Origin: Pinus tabuliformis
Lineage: Eukaryota; Streptophyta; Pinopsida; Pinales; Pinaceae
Direction: 5' to 3'
DNA: 64,000 nucleotides
NCBI GenBank assembly: GCA_031772625.1
Contig: CM062818.1
Span: 1,682,120,167 to 1,682,184,166 of the forward strand
Of this stretch, positions 11,332 to 23,153 are shown piece after piece. Every line of letters starts with the position of its first letter. Position 1 is the stretch's first letter. A program made the translations under genes and the position numbers. Below the pieces are notes generated by a model, which had not been told where the DNA came from, did no database searches, and saw only the letters and a list, made by a program, of their open reading frames with translations.

Positions 11332-11539
11332 CTATGGTAAGTCTTTGGTCTCCTATCTGGAAACGTTGTTCCTGAACATTCCATGTTCTTACCATCCATG
11401 TCAACAAATCTAGTTGAGCCTTCATACCTGGGATCATGAAGAGTTTGTATAAACCACAATCTCTTAAGGCCTGTAGTGTTGCTGGGTCATTTAAAGCTTC
11501 CACATCTTGAACCTCGTGCTCTCTTTCCCTCCACTTCAT
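11332..11539 (-). pseudogene. Antisense ORF of E2, start part
   Basis: This is the N-terminal piece of the same antisense ORF. It starts with a Met at 11539 in a favourable context and contains LRDCGLYKLFMIPGMKAQ and a segment ending in FQIGDQRLTI just before the M1 insertion. It is separated from the rest at 8663 by M1 and its 5-bp target duplication (CTATG on the plus strand). The function of this ORF class is unknown. Confidence 0.75.
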
Positions 11540-12169
11540 TTTTGCAAGTTAAAATCTTGAAAATAATAGTAGAGGATGATTAGAAAATAATATGATGACT
11601 TCTGCAAAAACAATTGGGAGTTTTATTCATTTTTTCAAAACCCTTTGTGCTGTGCATGACCCTCTTTTATGAACATATCAAATTTGCATGGTTTCTCTTT
11701 GGGAAAAATGCACATCACATTTTTTATTGTAATAAAAAGGGTTGGGGTGAGCGGACTCGATGAAGGGTAACTACGCACACTGAGGGCGGAATTTTAATTC
11801 ATAAAACCCCCTCAAAAACGCTAAATTTATGGTGAAATGCAAAATAAAAGCAATCAAAACAAAGATAATGGAAATATCTCTTACCTGGAGAAAGAAGTTC
11901 ATGATTTGGTCCACCAGTTTGGTAAGAATCCACCTCTGAAGTTTTTGGTAAAAATGAACTCTCAATGGCTCTCAAATTGTAAAAACTCAAATGGTAAAAA
12001 GATTTTTACTTTTTGGATTTTTATAGGAATTTAGGCTAATTAAAATATTAGTTTTTCCTTTAACATTTGAAAATTCAAAATTTTAATGTTTTTGCTATAT
12101 TTTTTAGCAGTTACGACAATTTTTTGAGTTTAAATGTGTATAACACAGGTTTAATTACGAAAATGAATC
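11540..12169. other. AT-rich stretch, no gene seen
   Basis: Only short random ORFs are present. The junction between the 3' part of E2 and the old element E3 must lie here. A purine-rich tract (AAAAAGGGTTGGGGTGAG, near 11736) could be a polypurine tract, but no matching LTR was found. Confidence 0.3.
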
Positions 12170-12378
12170 ATTTTGGCGATGAGTAAAGTTTTATCACTTT
12201 TTTGGGCTCTTGAAAATTATGAAAAGGTGAAACCTTGGAGTTATCTTTAAGGTCTTTTATGACTCTCGAAATGTGAAAAGATCACTGATTATGCTTGTTT
12301 GATTCGAACTTGTTAAAGAAAATGAAAAATCCTCCACCCCCTTTTCGCAAAAAAAAAAAAAAAAAAGTGAGACCCCCT

Positions 12379-12413
12379 GGGTTGAGGGGTCGAGGGGCTG
12401 AAGGGCCGAGGGG
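12379..12413 (+). other. G-run cluster, possible G-quadruplex
   Basis: Five runs of three or four G are separated by 3-5 bases (GGG TTGA GGGG TCGA GGGG CTGAA GGG CCGA GGGG), next to a run of about 19 A at 12348-12366. This fits the usual quadruplex pattern. Nothing shows that it forms in vivo. Confidence 0.5.
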
Positions 12414-13256
12414 CTGGCCGATGGAACAACTTTTGCTTGATATAAGTTTACTCCTTTTACAGATCATGTGGACTATTTATGAAAAAAGTATACGTTGGCT
12501 AATCATGGCCAATAGATTTCTCTATTGCATTATTTTACCCTTTTCCGGGCTTGAGAGGCTAAATTCACGAAAAATGACATGTTAAAGTTTACTTATGTTT
12601 TTCTTCTGACCCCCTAAAAATGAAAAACACCGAGCTTCACTTTCTCCAGGCTCGTTAAAATTTATGCTGAAAGAACTAAATGAGTTTTCTTTTCTTGTCT
12701 TTTCAAACTCTTTAAAGATGAAAACGACATTGAGTTATCCCTTCACTGGACTCGTAAAACATAAAAATTATAGGACTTGTCCATCATGACAGGACTGAAC
12801 CACTCCTTCCTAGGGTTTGTTAAAAATACTCTTAAGGACTCATATGAAGGATGATCTTAAAGGACAAGCATATTTTTTCCTCCTCAAGCTTGGACACAAA
12901 TAAAGAGGTATTTTCCATTAATGGTGGGGGAAAATTGGGAAGAAATGTTTGTTTTTGTATTACAAAAGGCAATATGTCTCTCTTGAACATGACACTCTAT
13001 CACCTTTGTGTTTGAGTTTGGAAATCCATTTGTATCTTAGTTGATCATACCTCATTGAAACCATAGAAAATTTTAGGGGCGAATGTTCGCCCTTTAGCGA
13101 AATTAAGGGGTTTTAAATTTTTAGTGGGCGAATATTTTGTATCATAGTACATTTTTACAAATCACCTCAAATAGCCCACCTTATATTAAGGGAGAGGGTA
13201 AAAAAGGTAAATTTAGCCCTTGAAATTAGGAGTTACAACCTTTCATTCGCCCATTT

Positions 13257-13910
13257 TCAAGAATATGTTTTATTTAAGTGAATCCTATGGGCCAAAGGCC
13301 CAAATACCATATTTATAAAAGAGGTATGGTAAATATATAAAAATATAAATAAATGAGAGGTATGGTAAATATATAAAACATTTTTTGTATTTACTCCATA
13401 AGTCACCTTATATACATGCAAGGGTGTAAACAAATAAAAATATAAGTAAAGTGGAGGTATGGTAAATAAATAAAATGTCTTTTTATACTTACTCAAAAGG
13501 TATGGTAAATAAATAAAAATATAAATGCAAGGGTGTAAACAAATAAAAATATAAGTAAAGTGGAGGTATGGTAAATAAATAAAATGTATTTTTATACTTA
13601 CTCAAAAGGTATGGTAAATAAATAAAAATATAAATAAACTAGACGCATGGTAAATAAATAAAACCTCTTTTTATATTTAGTCCATAACCCTCGTTCTCTT
13701 TATGAAGACTCAAGAAAGAGGTTTTATTTAAGTGAATCCTATGGGCCAAATACCATATTTGTAAAAGAGGTATGGTAAATTAATAAAAATATAAATAAAC
13801 GAGAGGTATGGTAAACAAATAAAACATTTTTTTATATTTACTCCATGAGTCACCTTATATTTACGAACACTCAAAAAATGCGTTATATTTAGGTGAAACC
13901 TATGGGACAA
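13257..13910. repeat. GGTATGGTAAATAAATAAAAATATAA-type tandem repeats
   Basis: About ten imperfect copies of a unit near 35 bp (GAGGTATGGTAAATAAATA followed by AAAATATAAATAAAC) fall into larger duplicated blocks. The block starting with TTTAAGTGAATCCTATGGGCC occurs at about 13270 and 13728, with a diverged third copy at about 13885. It lies inside the hAT-like element. Confidence 0.75.
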
Positions 13911-13985
13911 ATACCATGGATTAGATTGTTATTAATACCATGCAAAAAGACATTATTAACCCTAATATTAGTATTAATAAAAATA

Positions 13986-14450
13986 AAAATGGCACATGGT
14001 ATTGACCCATGGTATTCACCAAAATGGCACATGGTATTGACCCATGGTATTCACCTGGAATGTAGCCTATTTAAATGGGGGAATTAAACTAGCATAGATC
14101 CATCTTTACTTTGGATCTACTAACCCCCGATAGGTATCAAATATCGTGATATGCAAACTAGCATAGAGTGAACAAATATTTGATGCGATCAAGAGTAAAA
14201 TTGGATGTTTTAATTTAATGTATGCTAAAAATTTTAGCTTGGTTAAAATAAAAAAATAAAATAAAAATCAGCTATTAATTTTATTAATTTTTATAAATTA
14301 CTAATAGTAATTTTTAAGCTCCAGGTTTATGATAACCCATGGTATTGACCCATGGTAATACCATGGTATTCATGTGAGAATAGACTATTTAAAGGGGAAA
14401 TTCTATCATCTTAGATCCATCTTAATTCTGGGTCTACCAAGTGCTCAGAG
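13986..14450. repeat. CCATGG-rich direct repeats
   Basis: Two adjacent copies of ATGGCACATGGTATTGACCC plus ATGGTATTCACC lie at about 13988-14056. A longer diverged duplicate follows at 14330-14450: TTGACCCATGGTA, then CTATTTAAAGGGG and a GATCCATCTT-TGGGTCTAC block that repeats 14062-14125. The palindromes TACCATGGTA recur. Confidence 0.65.
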
Positions 14451-16013
14451 GGATAAATAGATTTCATCCCCCTAAGAGTGGTAGATGTGGAGTTAAGATG
14501 GATATAGGTTGGTTTTTATGATAATGAAGATATTAAATAGACTTAGGAAATTATATTGTAAAAACATGGTGAATGGTTAAAGCATAGACATTGGACAAGT
14601 ATATTTGTATACTTCTGTTTTAAACTGAAACAAATTCAGGGCTAAAAGGAATGGATTAATTGCACTAGTCATCCTTCTATAACTTTCCAACATATGCTGG
14701 AGTAAACAGATTGTAATTTGGGTAATTTTTCTAATTGCAAACAGGAACATACTTGTGTATTGGCAGGGTGGTTACGAGGTTCTTATAAGTGATGAATTTG
14801 AATTTTTCTTGGTTTTATATATAGTATTAGGTTTTTTCTCATGCTTTCTGTGAATGGCATGGGTGAATTTTATCCTACACCCACTAGGCTATCGATATGT
14901 AATTTCAGTATTTTGATTTCAAAAGATATTTTAAAGAAATGCAATGATTTCATTTGTGTATTCAATAAACACAAGATTTTATAATTGAGTAAAATATTCG
15001 CCATTCCTGATGAGAGATTCGCCAAAAAATTATATAAACATATCATATTATTGATAAAATCGCCTTCCATTTTTCCTATATACCATGGATATTCGCCCAT
15101 TTATTATACATGTAAATTTAGGGGGGGTTCTTAAAATTTTCCCTGATTGAAAGTCTTTAGTTGGTTTTGGGTATTATTTTTGAGTCAAATGCTGCCAAGT
15201 CAAAATGTCATTTCGCCAATATGTTCAAGAGTAGTCCAACCTCAATCAAAATTTCCTTGTAATTTGTAGCCTTAAATCACATCTTCCATCCCTGAGTCAA
15301 TCCTGGATTACTCCAAATTTTCGTGTCATAGGCCCTCATGCTACAGGTTACTTCCTATCGACTTCAACTCATTATCTAGGAAGTTGATCTGAGACATTCT
15401 TCAGTACCTTGAAGCCTGCATGCCCTAATGGAATGGTTATCGCCTTCGATGACAAGTTCTCATCACTGACCTTCGATAGAATGATTATATTAGTGTTCGA
15501 CTTCAAGACATCTTTTCAAATTTCATAGATTGTATTGGAAGTACCTTGAGAAGCATTTTACTTATTGGTGGTTTATCTTGCACTTGTTAACGGTTCACAT
15601 TATTGGCAAGTAATCAAGTGGTTTCTACCATGTTCAACGTCGAGACATTCACTCACATGGTTAGATTCGTACTATGGATTGATAGAGACAAAGATCAAGA
15701 TCCTCGATCTAGTTTCATTCATCCAGGTTGCATGGAGTTATGTATTCATGATTATACAGTTAGATCTATATTTGATGGATGCGTCCATACTGTCTACTAT
15801 TGACATGGATATTTTTGTATTTCCCTACTGATTCATTGAGATATTTATGCTCTGAATATGGGAATTCCTACCTCAATGATGATTATATATTGTATTGTAA
15901 CCCTTGATTAATTGTTTCAAGTCTCTAACCTTGGTCTTTGATCCGAACTTTGGCATGATAAAGCACTTCAGTCCTCATACATATTTTTTTACTTTTCACT
16001 TTAGGGGGAAATA

Positions 16014-17942
16014 TGTTACCCATCATTTTGTCACCATTAGGAAAATGACCGTCAATCCGAATCTTTCGCTATCCACTAAAGCATTCCAAAGAATTCCCCT
16101 GCACGACTAGAAGCTAAATGATCCCAAATAGAATGAGATTGTAGGATTATAACGTTAGAAAACATATCTTTTAGTACTTGCATGGTTCCCTAGACAAATT
16201 CGGTGCATATACAGATTTGACCATTATACCTGGTGCAAAAGTGCGCTTTGTCTTCCACTGTAAACTGCACACATGACTCAACGAAAGTAAAAATAAAGAG
16301 TGAAATCTAGAAGCTTTATTGGATGAATATTTCCCAATTGAAAGCTTTGATTTGATGTTTACTCAAGCCTGATCCCTCTATTCATGGAGATAATTCCCTC
16401 TCTTTGAGGAACCCTAATCCCACCTTTGAGGATCTCATCCCTCAGGAAGAGGACCTCAAACCTCCTCCTCTTGGCGTATAAATCTAACAAAAACTAGAGG
16501 GTTAGGAGGACTCTCAAGGTAAACTTATGTTGCTGAAATAAGGCTAGAGGGCTTGTCATCTAAGGAGAATATTGAAGACCATTGGAAGGAGCCATACTTC
16601 ATCAAGGCTAGGTTGTATCGCTATTTCATTATTGAGATTAACACAAAAGAGTTTTTATTCCCACAGTATTGTTCAATGGAGTTGATGTATTATGTATTTT
16701 CTTCCCTTTTTCCATTGATGATGATATTAGGTACTAGTTTCCTTGATCACTAGTATGAGTTGTATTGAGTCATTTATCTATCATATGCCTTTGATCTTTT
16801 GTTGTTACTATGTTTGCAGATCTGGATTCTAAGCATTGAGGAGCTGCATCAAACCATAGCAAGGATCTTCATTAGGCATTTCATTTGAAAGGTATGAATC
16901 TCACCTTCTACTGATCTTGCTTATGATTCAATAGGAAAGAACTCAGGGAAAGACCTACTAGTTTGTCTGTTTGTTACTAGAGTCAGTTATTGAATCTAGG
17001 GAGATTCCTTTTGTCCGCATAAGAAATTTGTTTGCCATAACACTGTTTAACAAGAATATCAACATATGTTGCATCATGTCATGTCCAAATATCATACAAA
17101 TTAACAAAAATAATCTAAATACATTCATAGTGAGGCAATCATAATTCACTGACATCACAATACATTGATACCACTTGGGAAACACCTTGCAAAGAACAAG
17201 GAAAACAATTGTATTCAATGCCACAACTTTCTTGTTTGAGGAAATTTACCACTTGATTGGTGCTTCCTTGCATATACTTGACTTTTAGGTGTAATTGTCA
17301 AAGGTATGGGAAACACTTTTCATGGTAATTTTTTTTCAACTTGCACTACGTCTGCATGAATTACATAGTGTTATGGTCAGTGTACATGGTTGTTTGTGAA
17401 CTTCCAACAAGTGGAAATACATGTAGTTTGAACCAATAAGGACAACACAATCAGTTTTGGTTTGAATCATTGTCTGAACAACATAACATTTTCTTAGTCA
17501 TTGAATGAATAAGTAAGATGTCAACAATAAATATAGAGATTTAAGGAGAGGAAGAATTTTAAGGGGTGATGGAAAAAGCATGGGACTTACATGACAAGAA
17601 ATTTACAACACTTGGAGTAGAGAAAATTCTATATTCAAAGGTGTATATAAGTGCAATTATCACTCACTTGGTCCTAGTGCTTATTTTGGATTCCAAGAAC
17701 TGTAATATTAAAATTTGTAAACTAACTTTGTTGGATGGAATGATAGTAACAAGGAATAGAATGAGTGGGATGGAGAATAGTAGTACTTATTTTTAAAACA
17801 TGTTTGGCGGGGAAAAATAAGTAAGGGTGTGAAGGAACCGACTTAGATGGAATTTTATCATTTTCTCATAGAGTTAGGGCCCCTTAATTCATATTCCAAA
17901 CACAAATCACTTTGTTGTCCTTGTGTATCCAATGCATCAAAA
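16014..17942. other. Probable E3 LTR start, then unassigned AT-rich DNA
   Basis: TGTTACCC at 16014 directly follows the E3 polypurine tract and is the expected start of a 3' LTR. I could not find its end. The rest, up to the copia duplication at 17943, has only short ORFs (for example 16958-17224 minus and 17566-17796 plus) without recognisable domains. Confidence 0.4.
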
Positions 17943-17947
17943 GGAAG
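17943..17947. repeat. Target-site duplication of C1, left copy (GGAAG)
   Basis: GGAAG before the C1 5' LTR recurs exactly at 41231-41235 behind the right end of its 3' LTR, 23 kb away. Confidence 0.85.
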
Positions 17948-18888
17948 TGTTGAAATGTGGCAACAAGAATATTCCAATTTAATTTGTCCTTGAATTAAAT
18001 TGTGAATTAAAATCGAATTTAGTCTTAACATCTACTTGGAAATAATTAATTAAGTTATTTTGACTTAATTAGTTGGAGAAATTCAAGTTAGAAGTCTTTC
18101 GAAAGTCATGTAAGAGTTATCCCTTAAATTAAGGAGATAAGATTGAGCTATATTTGAGTTGTAATTAGTTAACTTAGTTTACTGAGTTAAGTCCAGTTAA
18201 ATTAGTTCCAAACTATTTGAGGAACTAATGGTGAGTTAACAGTCAGTTGATGCATGCATGCACTCAACTAGTGTACTCCAGTTAACTGAAGATTCCCTCA
18301 TCAGAAACTCATGCATGTCTATTCTGAGAAAGACCCAGTTGAGATTAAAGTCAAGGACAATGTACTATTAGTTGCATGTGTTTTCTTATAAATAAAACTC
18401 ATGCATGCAGAAGGAATAATTCCTTGAGGATTGCGCAGTTCTGACAGGGTGTGAGATCAGTTTTCCACTTGGTAAGAGGAAATCATCCCAGAGGAACAAC
18501 GCAAGGAAATAGGAGCTTGGAGGGCAGAGAGGAAGGCTTGAGAGAAGCCAGGATTGCCTATGAGCATCTGTGAGGATTGTACTGAGAGCTGGCTAGCTGT
18601 GAGAGCTAACGCTTTGTATAATTCCTATGTATTTCCACCTTGTATGATAATACAGATAGTGGGGTTTTTAGCTGAGGCTTTCCCCAAAGTATTCTCATGT
18701 GTATTGTGCATTGATTCTTCTTCTTTTGGTTATATTGTTCAACTCGATATTTAAAATTTCTTAAATTGATAGTAGAAGTAGGTTATAGTATTTTGCTTTG
18801 GTTATATTGCATTATTGGGTTAACCTACAATTAGATTTTCTACATGGTCTTATAGTGAGAATTGTAGAGAATTTGCAGAATTTATACA
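17948..18888 (+). repeat. 5' LTR of C1
   Basis: It starts TGTTGAAATGTGG and ends in AATTTATACA right before the primer site. A TATA box (TATAAATA) lies at 18387-18394. The direct-repeat partner is at 21758-22146 plus 40679-41230. Confidence 0.9.
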
Positions 18889-18900
18889 TGGTATCAGAGC
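18889..18900 (+). promoter_or_regulatory. Primer-binding site of C1 (initiator tRNA-Met type)
   Basis: TGGTATCAGAGC directly behind the LTR is the common plant copia primer site, complementary to the 3' end of initiator tRNA-Met. Confidence 0.9.
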
Positions 18901-19005
18901 CAAGTTTATCGAAGCTGTGAATAGTATACAGAGAAGAGAATTCAAAGTTTGAAGTTCATGGTTGCAGGTGAAAATCGAATTGTTATCATACTTTAAGGTT
19001 GGCCA

Positions 19006-21700
19006 ATGGCGTTTTATGGCTTGAGACTCGAGTATGCATTAGAAGGTAGCTTGAATTACATAGCATGGAAAGATAGAATGGAGGCTGTATTAGAAGACAA
19101 TGGCTTGAAGGATTTCATTGATCAAGAAATCCCAAAGCCAGCTTCAATTAATGCACAAGAATTGGCTGAGTGGAAGAAGTGTGTGGCGAAGGCGAGACGG
19201 ATCATCCTTGAGGGAGTTCGAGACCATATTGTCTTGAGTCCCCATGGGAAGGATACTCCATTTTCAATGTAGAAGACATTGAAGGACCTCTACCAGAACA
19301 ATAGCGATAAGAGGAAATTGGCACTCAAGGATAAGCTTCGAAGAATCAAGATGGAGAAGGTCGATACTATTTCCACATATTTGAACAAGCTCACCACTTG
19401 CAGAGATGAGCTTGGCAGTGTGGGAATAGCTACTATCGATGAAGATATGGTGAACCTCGCTTTCCTTGGCCTTCCAAAGAGTTGTAATAGCTCCTAGGGC
19501 TCAGTGAATGGAAGGGAGAAACTACCTAATTGGTAACGACTGTGGTCGGATCTGATGCAGGGGGAGATCAGGAGGAGAAAACAAGATGGTTCTTCATCTA
19601 AGGATGATGATGAAGAAAATCTGGCCTTAGCAAGTAAGACAAGGAAAGGAAAGGGTAAGGTTTCCCATTCCAAATCGAATTCTTCTCATGGAGGGAAGAA
19701 GGGTGACAAGTCTAAAGTGAGATGCTTTAGTTGTCACGAGATGGGACATTATGCGACTAATTTCCCATTGAATAAGTCCAAGAAGGGATCCTCGGAAGGA
19801 TCAGAAGGTGAGGCATTAGCCTCTCAGTTCGAAATGGACTTTACTCTCATCACATGCATGGTGTCATCGATGATGGGTTGTGTTTGGTATCTTGAAAGTG
19901 GAGCCTCATTCCACATGACCGATGATAAAAGTTTATTCAGTACCTTGGAGGAGAAAGACCTCAAGATGCGCATAGAGATGGGTGATGACGAAAAGTATAG
20001 TGTTTCAGGAGTGGGCACAATTTCTTTTCATAGGGAGCATGGACCTCCTATCACCTTGATAGATGTGAAGTATGTGCTTGGACTGAACAAGAACTTGGTA
20101 TCAATCACGATGTTGGAGGACAAAGGCTACTATGTTGTCTTCAGTAAAGGAAAGGTGTTCCTAAGACACATAGCCAAGGGTCAGACCAAGAGGATAGGGA
20201 TTCAGGTGAAGAATCTCTATAAACTAGGGGTAGATGATTGTGCAGCATTGAGTACGAAAGCAAAATTGGTGCAAAGCCAAGAAATTGGCGAGTTGTGGCA
20301 CAAGCAATTGGGTCATTTGCATCATGGGGATTTGAAGATAATGCAACAAATATCTACAGGACTTCCCAAAGGTAAACTTGAGGAAGTTGACACATGCAAA
20401 GGTTGTACCTTGGGAAAGTACACCAAGTCTTCCTTTCATGATCGAGACGTCGAGCAAAGGCTATCTTAGAGCAAGTTCATATTGATGTGTGTGGACCATT
20501 CTCGATGGCATCCACAGGGAAGCAAAGGTATTATGTGATTTTCATTGATGACTATTCTTGTAAATGTGGATTTATTTCATGCAGAAGAAATACCAAACCT
20601 TCACAAAGTTTTGTGAGTTCAAAGCTTTGATCGAGAAAGATTTAGGGAAGAAGATCAAGGCCTTGAGAAGCGACAATGGTGGAGAATATGTCTCTCAAGA
20701 GTTTAAGGACTTTTGTGTAGCGAAAGGAATTAAACGAGAGTTGATGACACCTCATAACCCACAACAGAATAGGGTGGCTGAGAGGAAGAACAAAACTATT
20801 GTAGGGACAACAAGAGCGATGCTGCATGACCAAGGTCTACCACTTCACTTGTGGGCTGAGGCATGCAACACAGTGATCTATTTGCAGAATAGAAGCCTGC
20901 ATTGCATACTTGGGATGAAGACCCCAGAGGAAGCTTTCTCCGGTAAGAGACCAGATGTGGGTCACTTCAGGATCTTTGGCTAATCGATATATTTCCATGT
21001 GACAAAGGATGCACGGAAGAAGCTTGAGCCAACCTCAGAGTTGGGGATACTTGTGGGGTACACTGATACACCTCACAACTATCAGGTGTACTTACCTACC
21101 AGTCGGAGGACAATGGTTTGCAGAGATCTCAAGTTTGATGAGCAGAAGGCCATGTGAGTTTCCCTTGAGAGGGAGCTCCAACTACAGGCTGTGGAGGAAC
21201 CGTTGGTTCTCAAGGAGGAGGAGCGTCAGACTGATGCGGAGCAGCAACATGTAAAGGTTATAGGAGTGGAGACATCCACTCAAGCAGAGTCTTCCAGAGA
21301 TGGATGGAAGTGCATAAGAGAAGCTGACAGATTGTTGTAGGATGTGAGAGAGAATGTGGGAGCACCATTTTCTCAGTGCAGACATAGGAGGTCACTTGAG
21401 AGGTACACTGGATACATGGCCCTTGCTGGGAAATGTGTAGAGACCGAGCCATCTTCCTTTGACGAAGTAGTGCAGCAGCTGATTTGGGTTGATGCTATGG
21501 TGGAGGAGTATGACTCCATAGTTCGTAACAATGTTTGGGACATGGTTCCAAGATCGAAGAACAAGTTAGTTGTGAGTTCTCGTTGGCTTTACAAGGTAAA
21601 GTAAGCTATTGATGATGGGAGGATCATGTTGCTACAATATATTTCGACAGAGGAGCAAGATGCTGACATTTTGACAAAGGAATTGCCAAAGTGTAAATTC
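19006..21700 (+). pseudogene. Gag-pol fossil of C1
   Basis: Gag starts at 19006 (MAFYGLRLEY, then YIAWKDRMEAVLEDNGL). A zinc knuckle CFSCHEMGHYATN is near 19730, and a protease region with WYLESGASFHMT is near 19890. The integrase has HKQLGHLHHGDLK, C-x2-C, SDNGGEYVSQEF and NPQQNRVAERKNKT (20290-20983). The end of pol is seen at 21630-21760 (EEQDADILTKELPK). RT is not represented as a domain. Several breaks are present. Confidence 0.85.
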
Positions 21701-21757
21701 GAGTTCCATAGAGACAGGATCGGGGTGGCAGATAATCCCTTTCTTGTTGAGAGGGAG

Positions 21758-22146
21758 TGTTGAAATGTGGCAACAAGAATATTCCAATTTAATTTGTCCT
21801 TGAATTAAATTGTCAATTAAAAGCGAAATTAGTCTTAAAAACTACTTGGAAATAATTAATTAAGTTATTTTGACTTAATTAGTTGGAGAAATTCAAGTTA
21901 GAAGTCTTTCTGAAGTCATGTAAGAGTTATCCCTTAAATTAAGGAGATAAGATTGAGTTATATTTGAGTTGTAATTAGTTAACTTAGTTTATTGAGTTAA
22001 GTCTAGTTAAATTAGTTCCAAACTGTTTTAGGAACTAATGGTGAGTTAACAGTCAGTTGATGCATGCATACACACAACTAGTGTACTCCAGTTAACTGAA
22101 GATTCCCTCATCAGAAACTCATGCATGTCTATTCTAAGAAATACCT
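21758..22146 (+). repeat. 3' LTR of C1, left part
   Basis: It repeats the beginning of the 5' LTR. The chromovirus array begins at 22147, and the rest of this LTR continues at 40679. Confidence 0.9.
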
Positions 22147-22475
22147 TGTTGGGTCCCTATAATACTAGTGATTACCCAATTACTATTGTAGTTATACCCC
22201 TTATTAATATTGTTGTGCCCCTATTGCCCCAATATTTTTATTAATGTGCCCCATAGAATCCCTCTATTTTTATTTTTGTGGCTCTATATTATTATTGTTA
22301 GGTCGGCTGTATTATATTGTGACTCCTTAGACTCCTATATATAGAAAGGAGGTTTTGTCATTTGTATCATCCAAGAATTGTTCATTTATGTAATGTAAAG
22401 GAGGTTGCCCCCTCGAAGAGGCTGAATTCTAAGGCGTTGATCTTTTCTATCTTTTCTTGAGTTGGTTTCATAACA
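22147..22475 (+). repeat. Chromovirus LTR 1
   Basis: It runs from TGTTGGGTCCC to GGTTTCATAACA, with a TATA box TATATATA at 22336-22343. A primer site TGGTATCAGAGC follows at 22478. Confidence 0.9.
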
Positions 22476-22477
22476 TT

Positions 22478-22489
22478 TGGTATCAGAGC
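22478..22489 (+). promoter_or_regulatory. Primer-binding site, chromovirus body 1
   Basis: TGGTATCAGAGC lies two bases behind LTR 1 (initiator tRNA-Met type). The matching place in body 2 is 28076-28087, with one base different. Confidence 0.85.
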
Positions 22490-23153
22490 TTTGGATTCTA
22501 GGGTTTCGCTGCTCCAAATAGGTCATCGTGGCATTTTCACTATAACTTGTTTTCTGTGACGTTTCAGAAGTCGAAAAAAAACCCATTTGAGAAGAAATCT
22601 CACTGAACCTTGGGTTCGCATTTCAGAGCTTTTCGTGTGATATTTGCGGAGATATGATCTGAGGAAGTTGGTCTTTTTGCAGACTCATGAATCACATTCA
22701 AAACAGGTGACCTGGGGAAAAGCGTCATAACTTTCTCTCTGGGGATCGGATTGAAGTTTAGTAAGAAGGTACAGAAAGAGGACAGACTGTAGTTTCTTGT
22801 GGGTGTTTTGCAGATCCAAAGGTTGAAACAGTGACTCGTGGCACGTCGTACAAGTTCTCTCTACTAAACTAGTCTATAATCAAGTCACTGTGGGAGATTT
22901 CACATAACTCTTCCTTGGAGAATCCAATTTGGGTCAGACTTGTGGCATTAGAAATAGGACACAGAGGGCTACTACAAGTCACAAATTCAGAATTAGATAA
23001 TCAGAAAGTACAGAGATACATCAGAGGCAATATCGAGCTCCTACAAAGTGAAAAAAGGTGTGTAGATTTTCTTTAATTTTTGCTTAAGCTTGGTTTGAAA
23101 ATTTATTTTGAAGTAATTCAAAGGGCATATTAGAAAATTATTATCGGTAACTG

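Larger units (their letters stand above)
4510..11770 (+). mobile_element. E2: Ty3/gypsy (Tat-like) fossil with second RNase H and antisense ORF
   Basis: Parts in order on the plus strand are part of the RT (4510-4945), RT/RNase H (5033-5729), integrase (5826-6900), a second archaeal-type RNase H (7071-7460), then an ORF on the minus strand (about 7690-8663 and 11332-11539). The 5' LTR, gag and protease are absent, and no 3' LTR could be delimited; the right edge is approximate. The combination of a second RNase H and an antisense ORF 3' of pol is known from the plant Tat lineage. It is heavily broken and old. M1 (8664-11331) inserted into the antisense ORF afterwards. Confidence 0.75.
13062..15145. 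mobile_element. hAT-like non-autonomous DNA transposon, 2084 bp
   Basis: Terminal inverted repeats are CATAGAAAATTTTA (left) and CAGGGAAAATTTTA (right end, reverse complement), 12 of 14 matching. They are flanked by an 8-bp duplication, ATTGAAAC (13054-13061) and ATTGAAAG (15146-15153), 7 of 8 matching. A CAGGG-type end and 8-bp duplication are hallmarks of hAT. Both flanks match adjacent parts of N1, which independently supports the insertion. The subterminal parts carry GGGCGAAT/ATTCGCCC words (13075-13250, 14995-15100). No transposase ORF is seen, and the interior holds tandem repeats. It is moderately old, judging from the end mismatches. Confidence 0.7.
12170..16013 (+). mobile_element. 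E3: old relative of the 8-kb element N1 (3' internal part)
   Basis: Three blocks match the minus strand of N1 in the same order. At 12170-12870 the GGCTCGTTAAAATT and CTAAAAATGAAAA word region matches N1 57200-56720. At 12880-13000 a block with CTCAAGCTTG, AATAAAGAGGTA and TCTTGAACATGACACT matches 56720-56600. At 15215-16010 a block with TTGTTAACGGTT, GTAATCAAG and CACATGG matches 56480-55620. It ends in a polypurine tract (CTTTAGGGGGAAA, about 15999-16010) as N1 does. A hAT-like element (13062-15145) splits it. No coding part is recognised. It is far more diverged than N1, so much older. Confidence 0.7.

Noticed and set aside
11736-11760. Purine tract as the polypurine tract of E2
   Set aside because: No LTR with a partner was found behind it.
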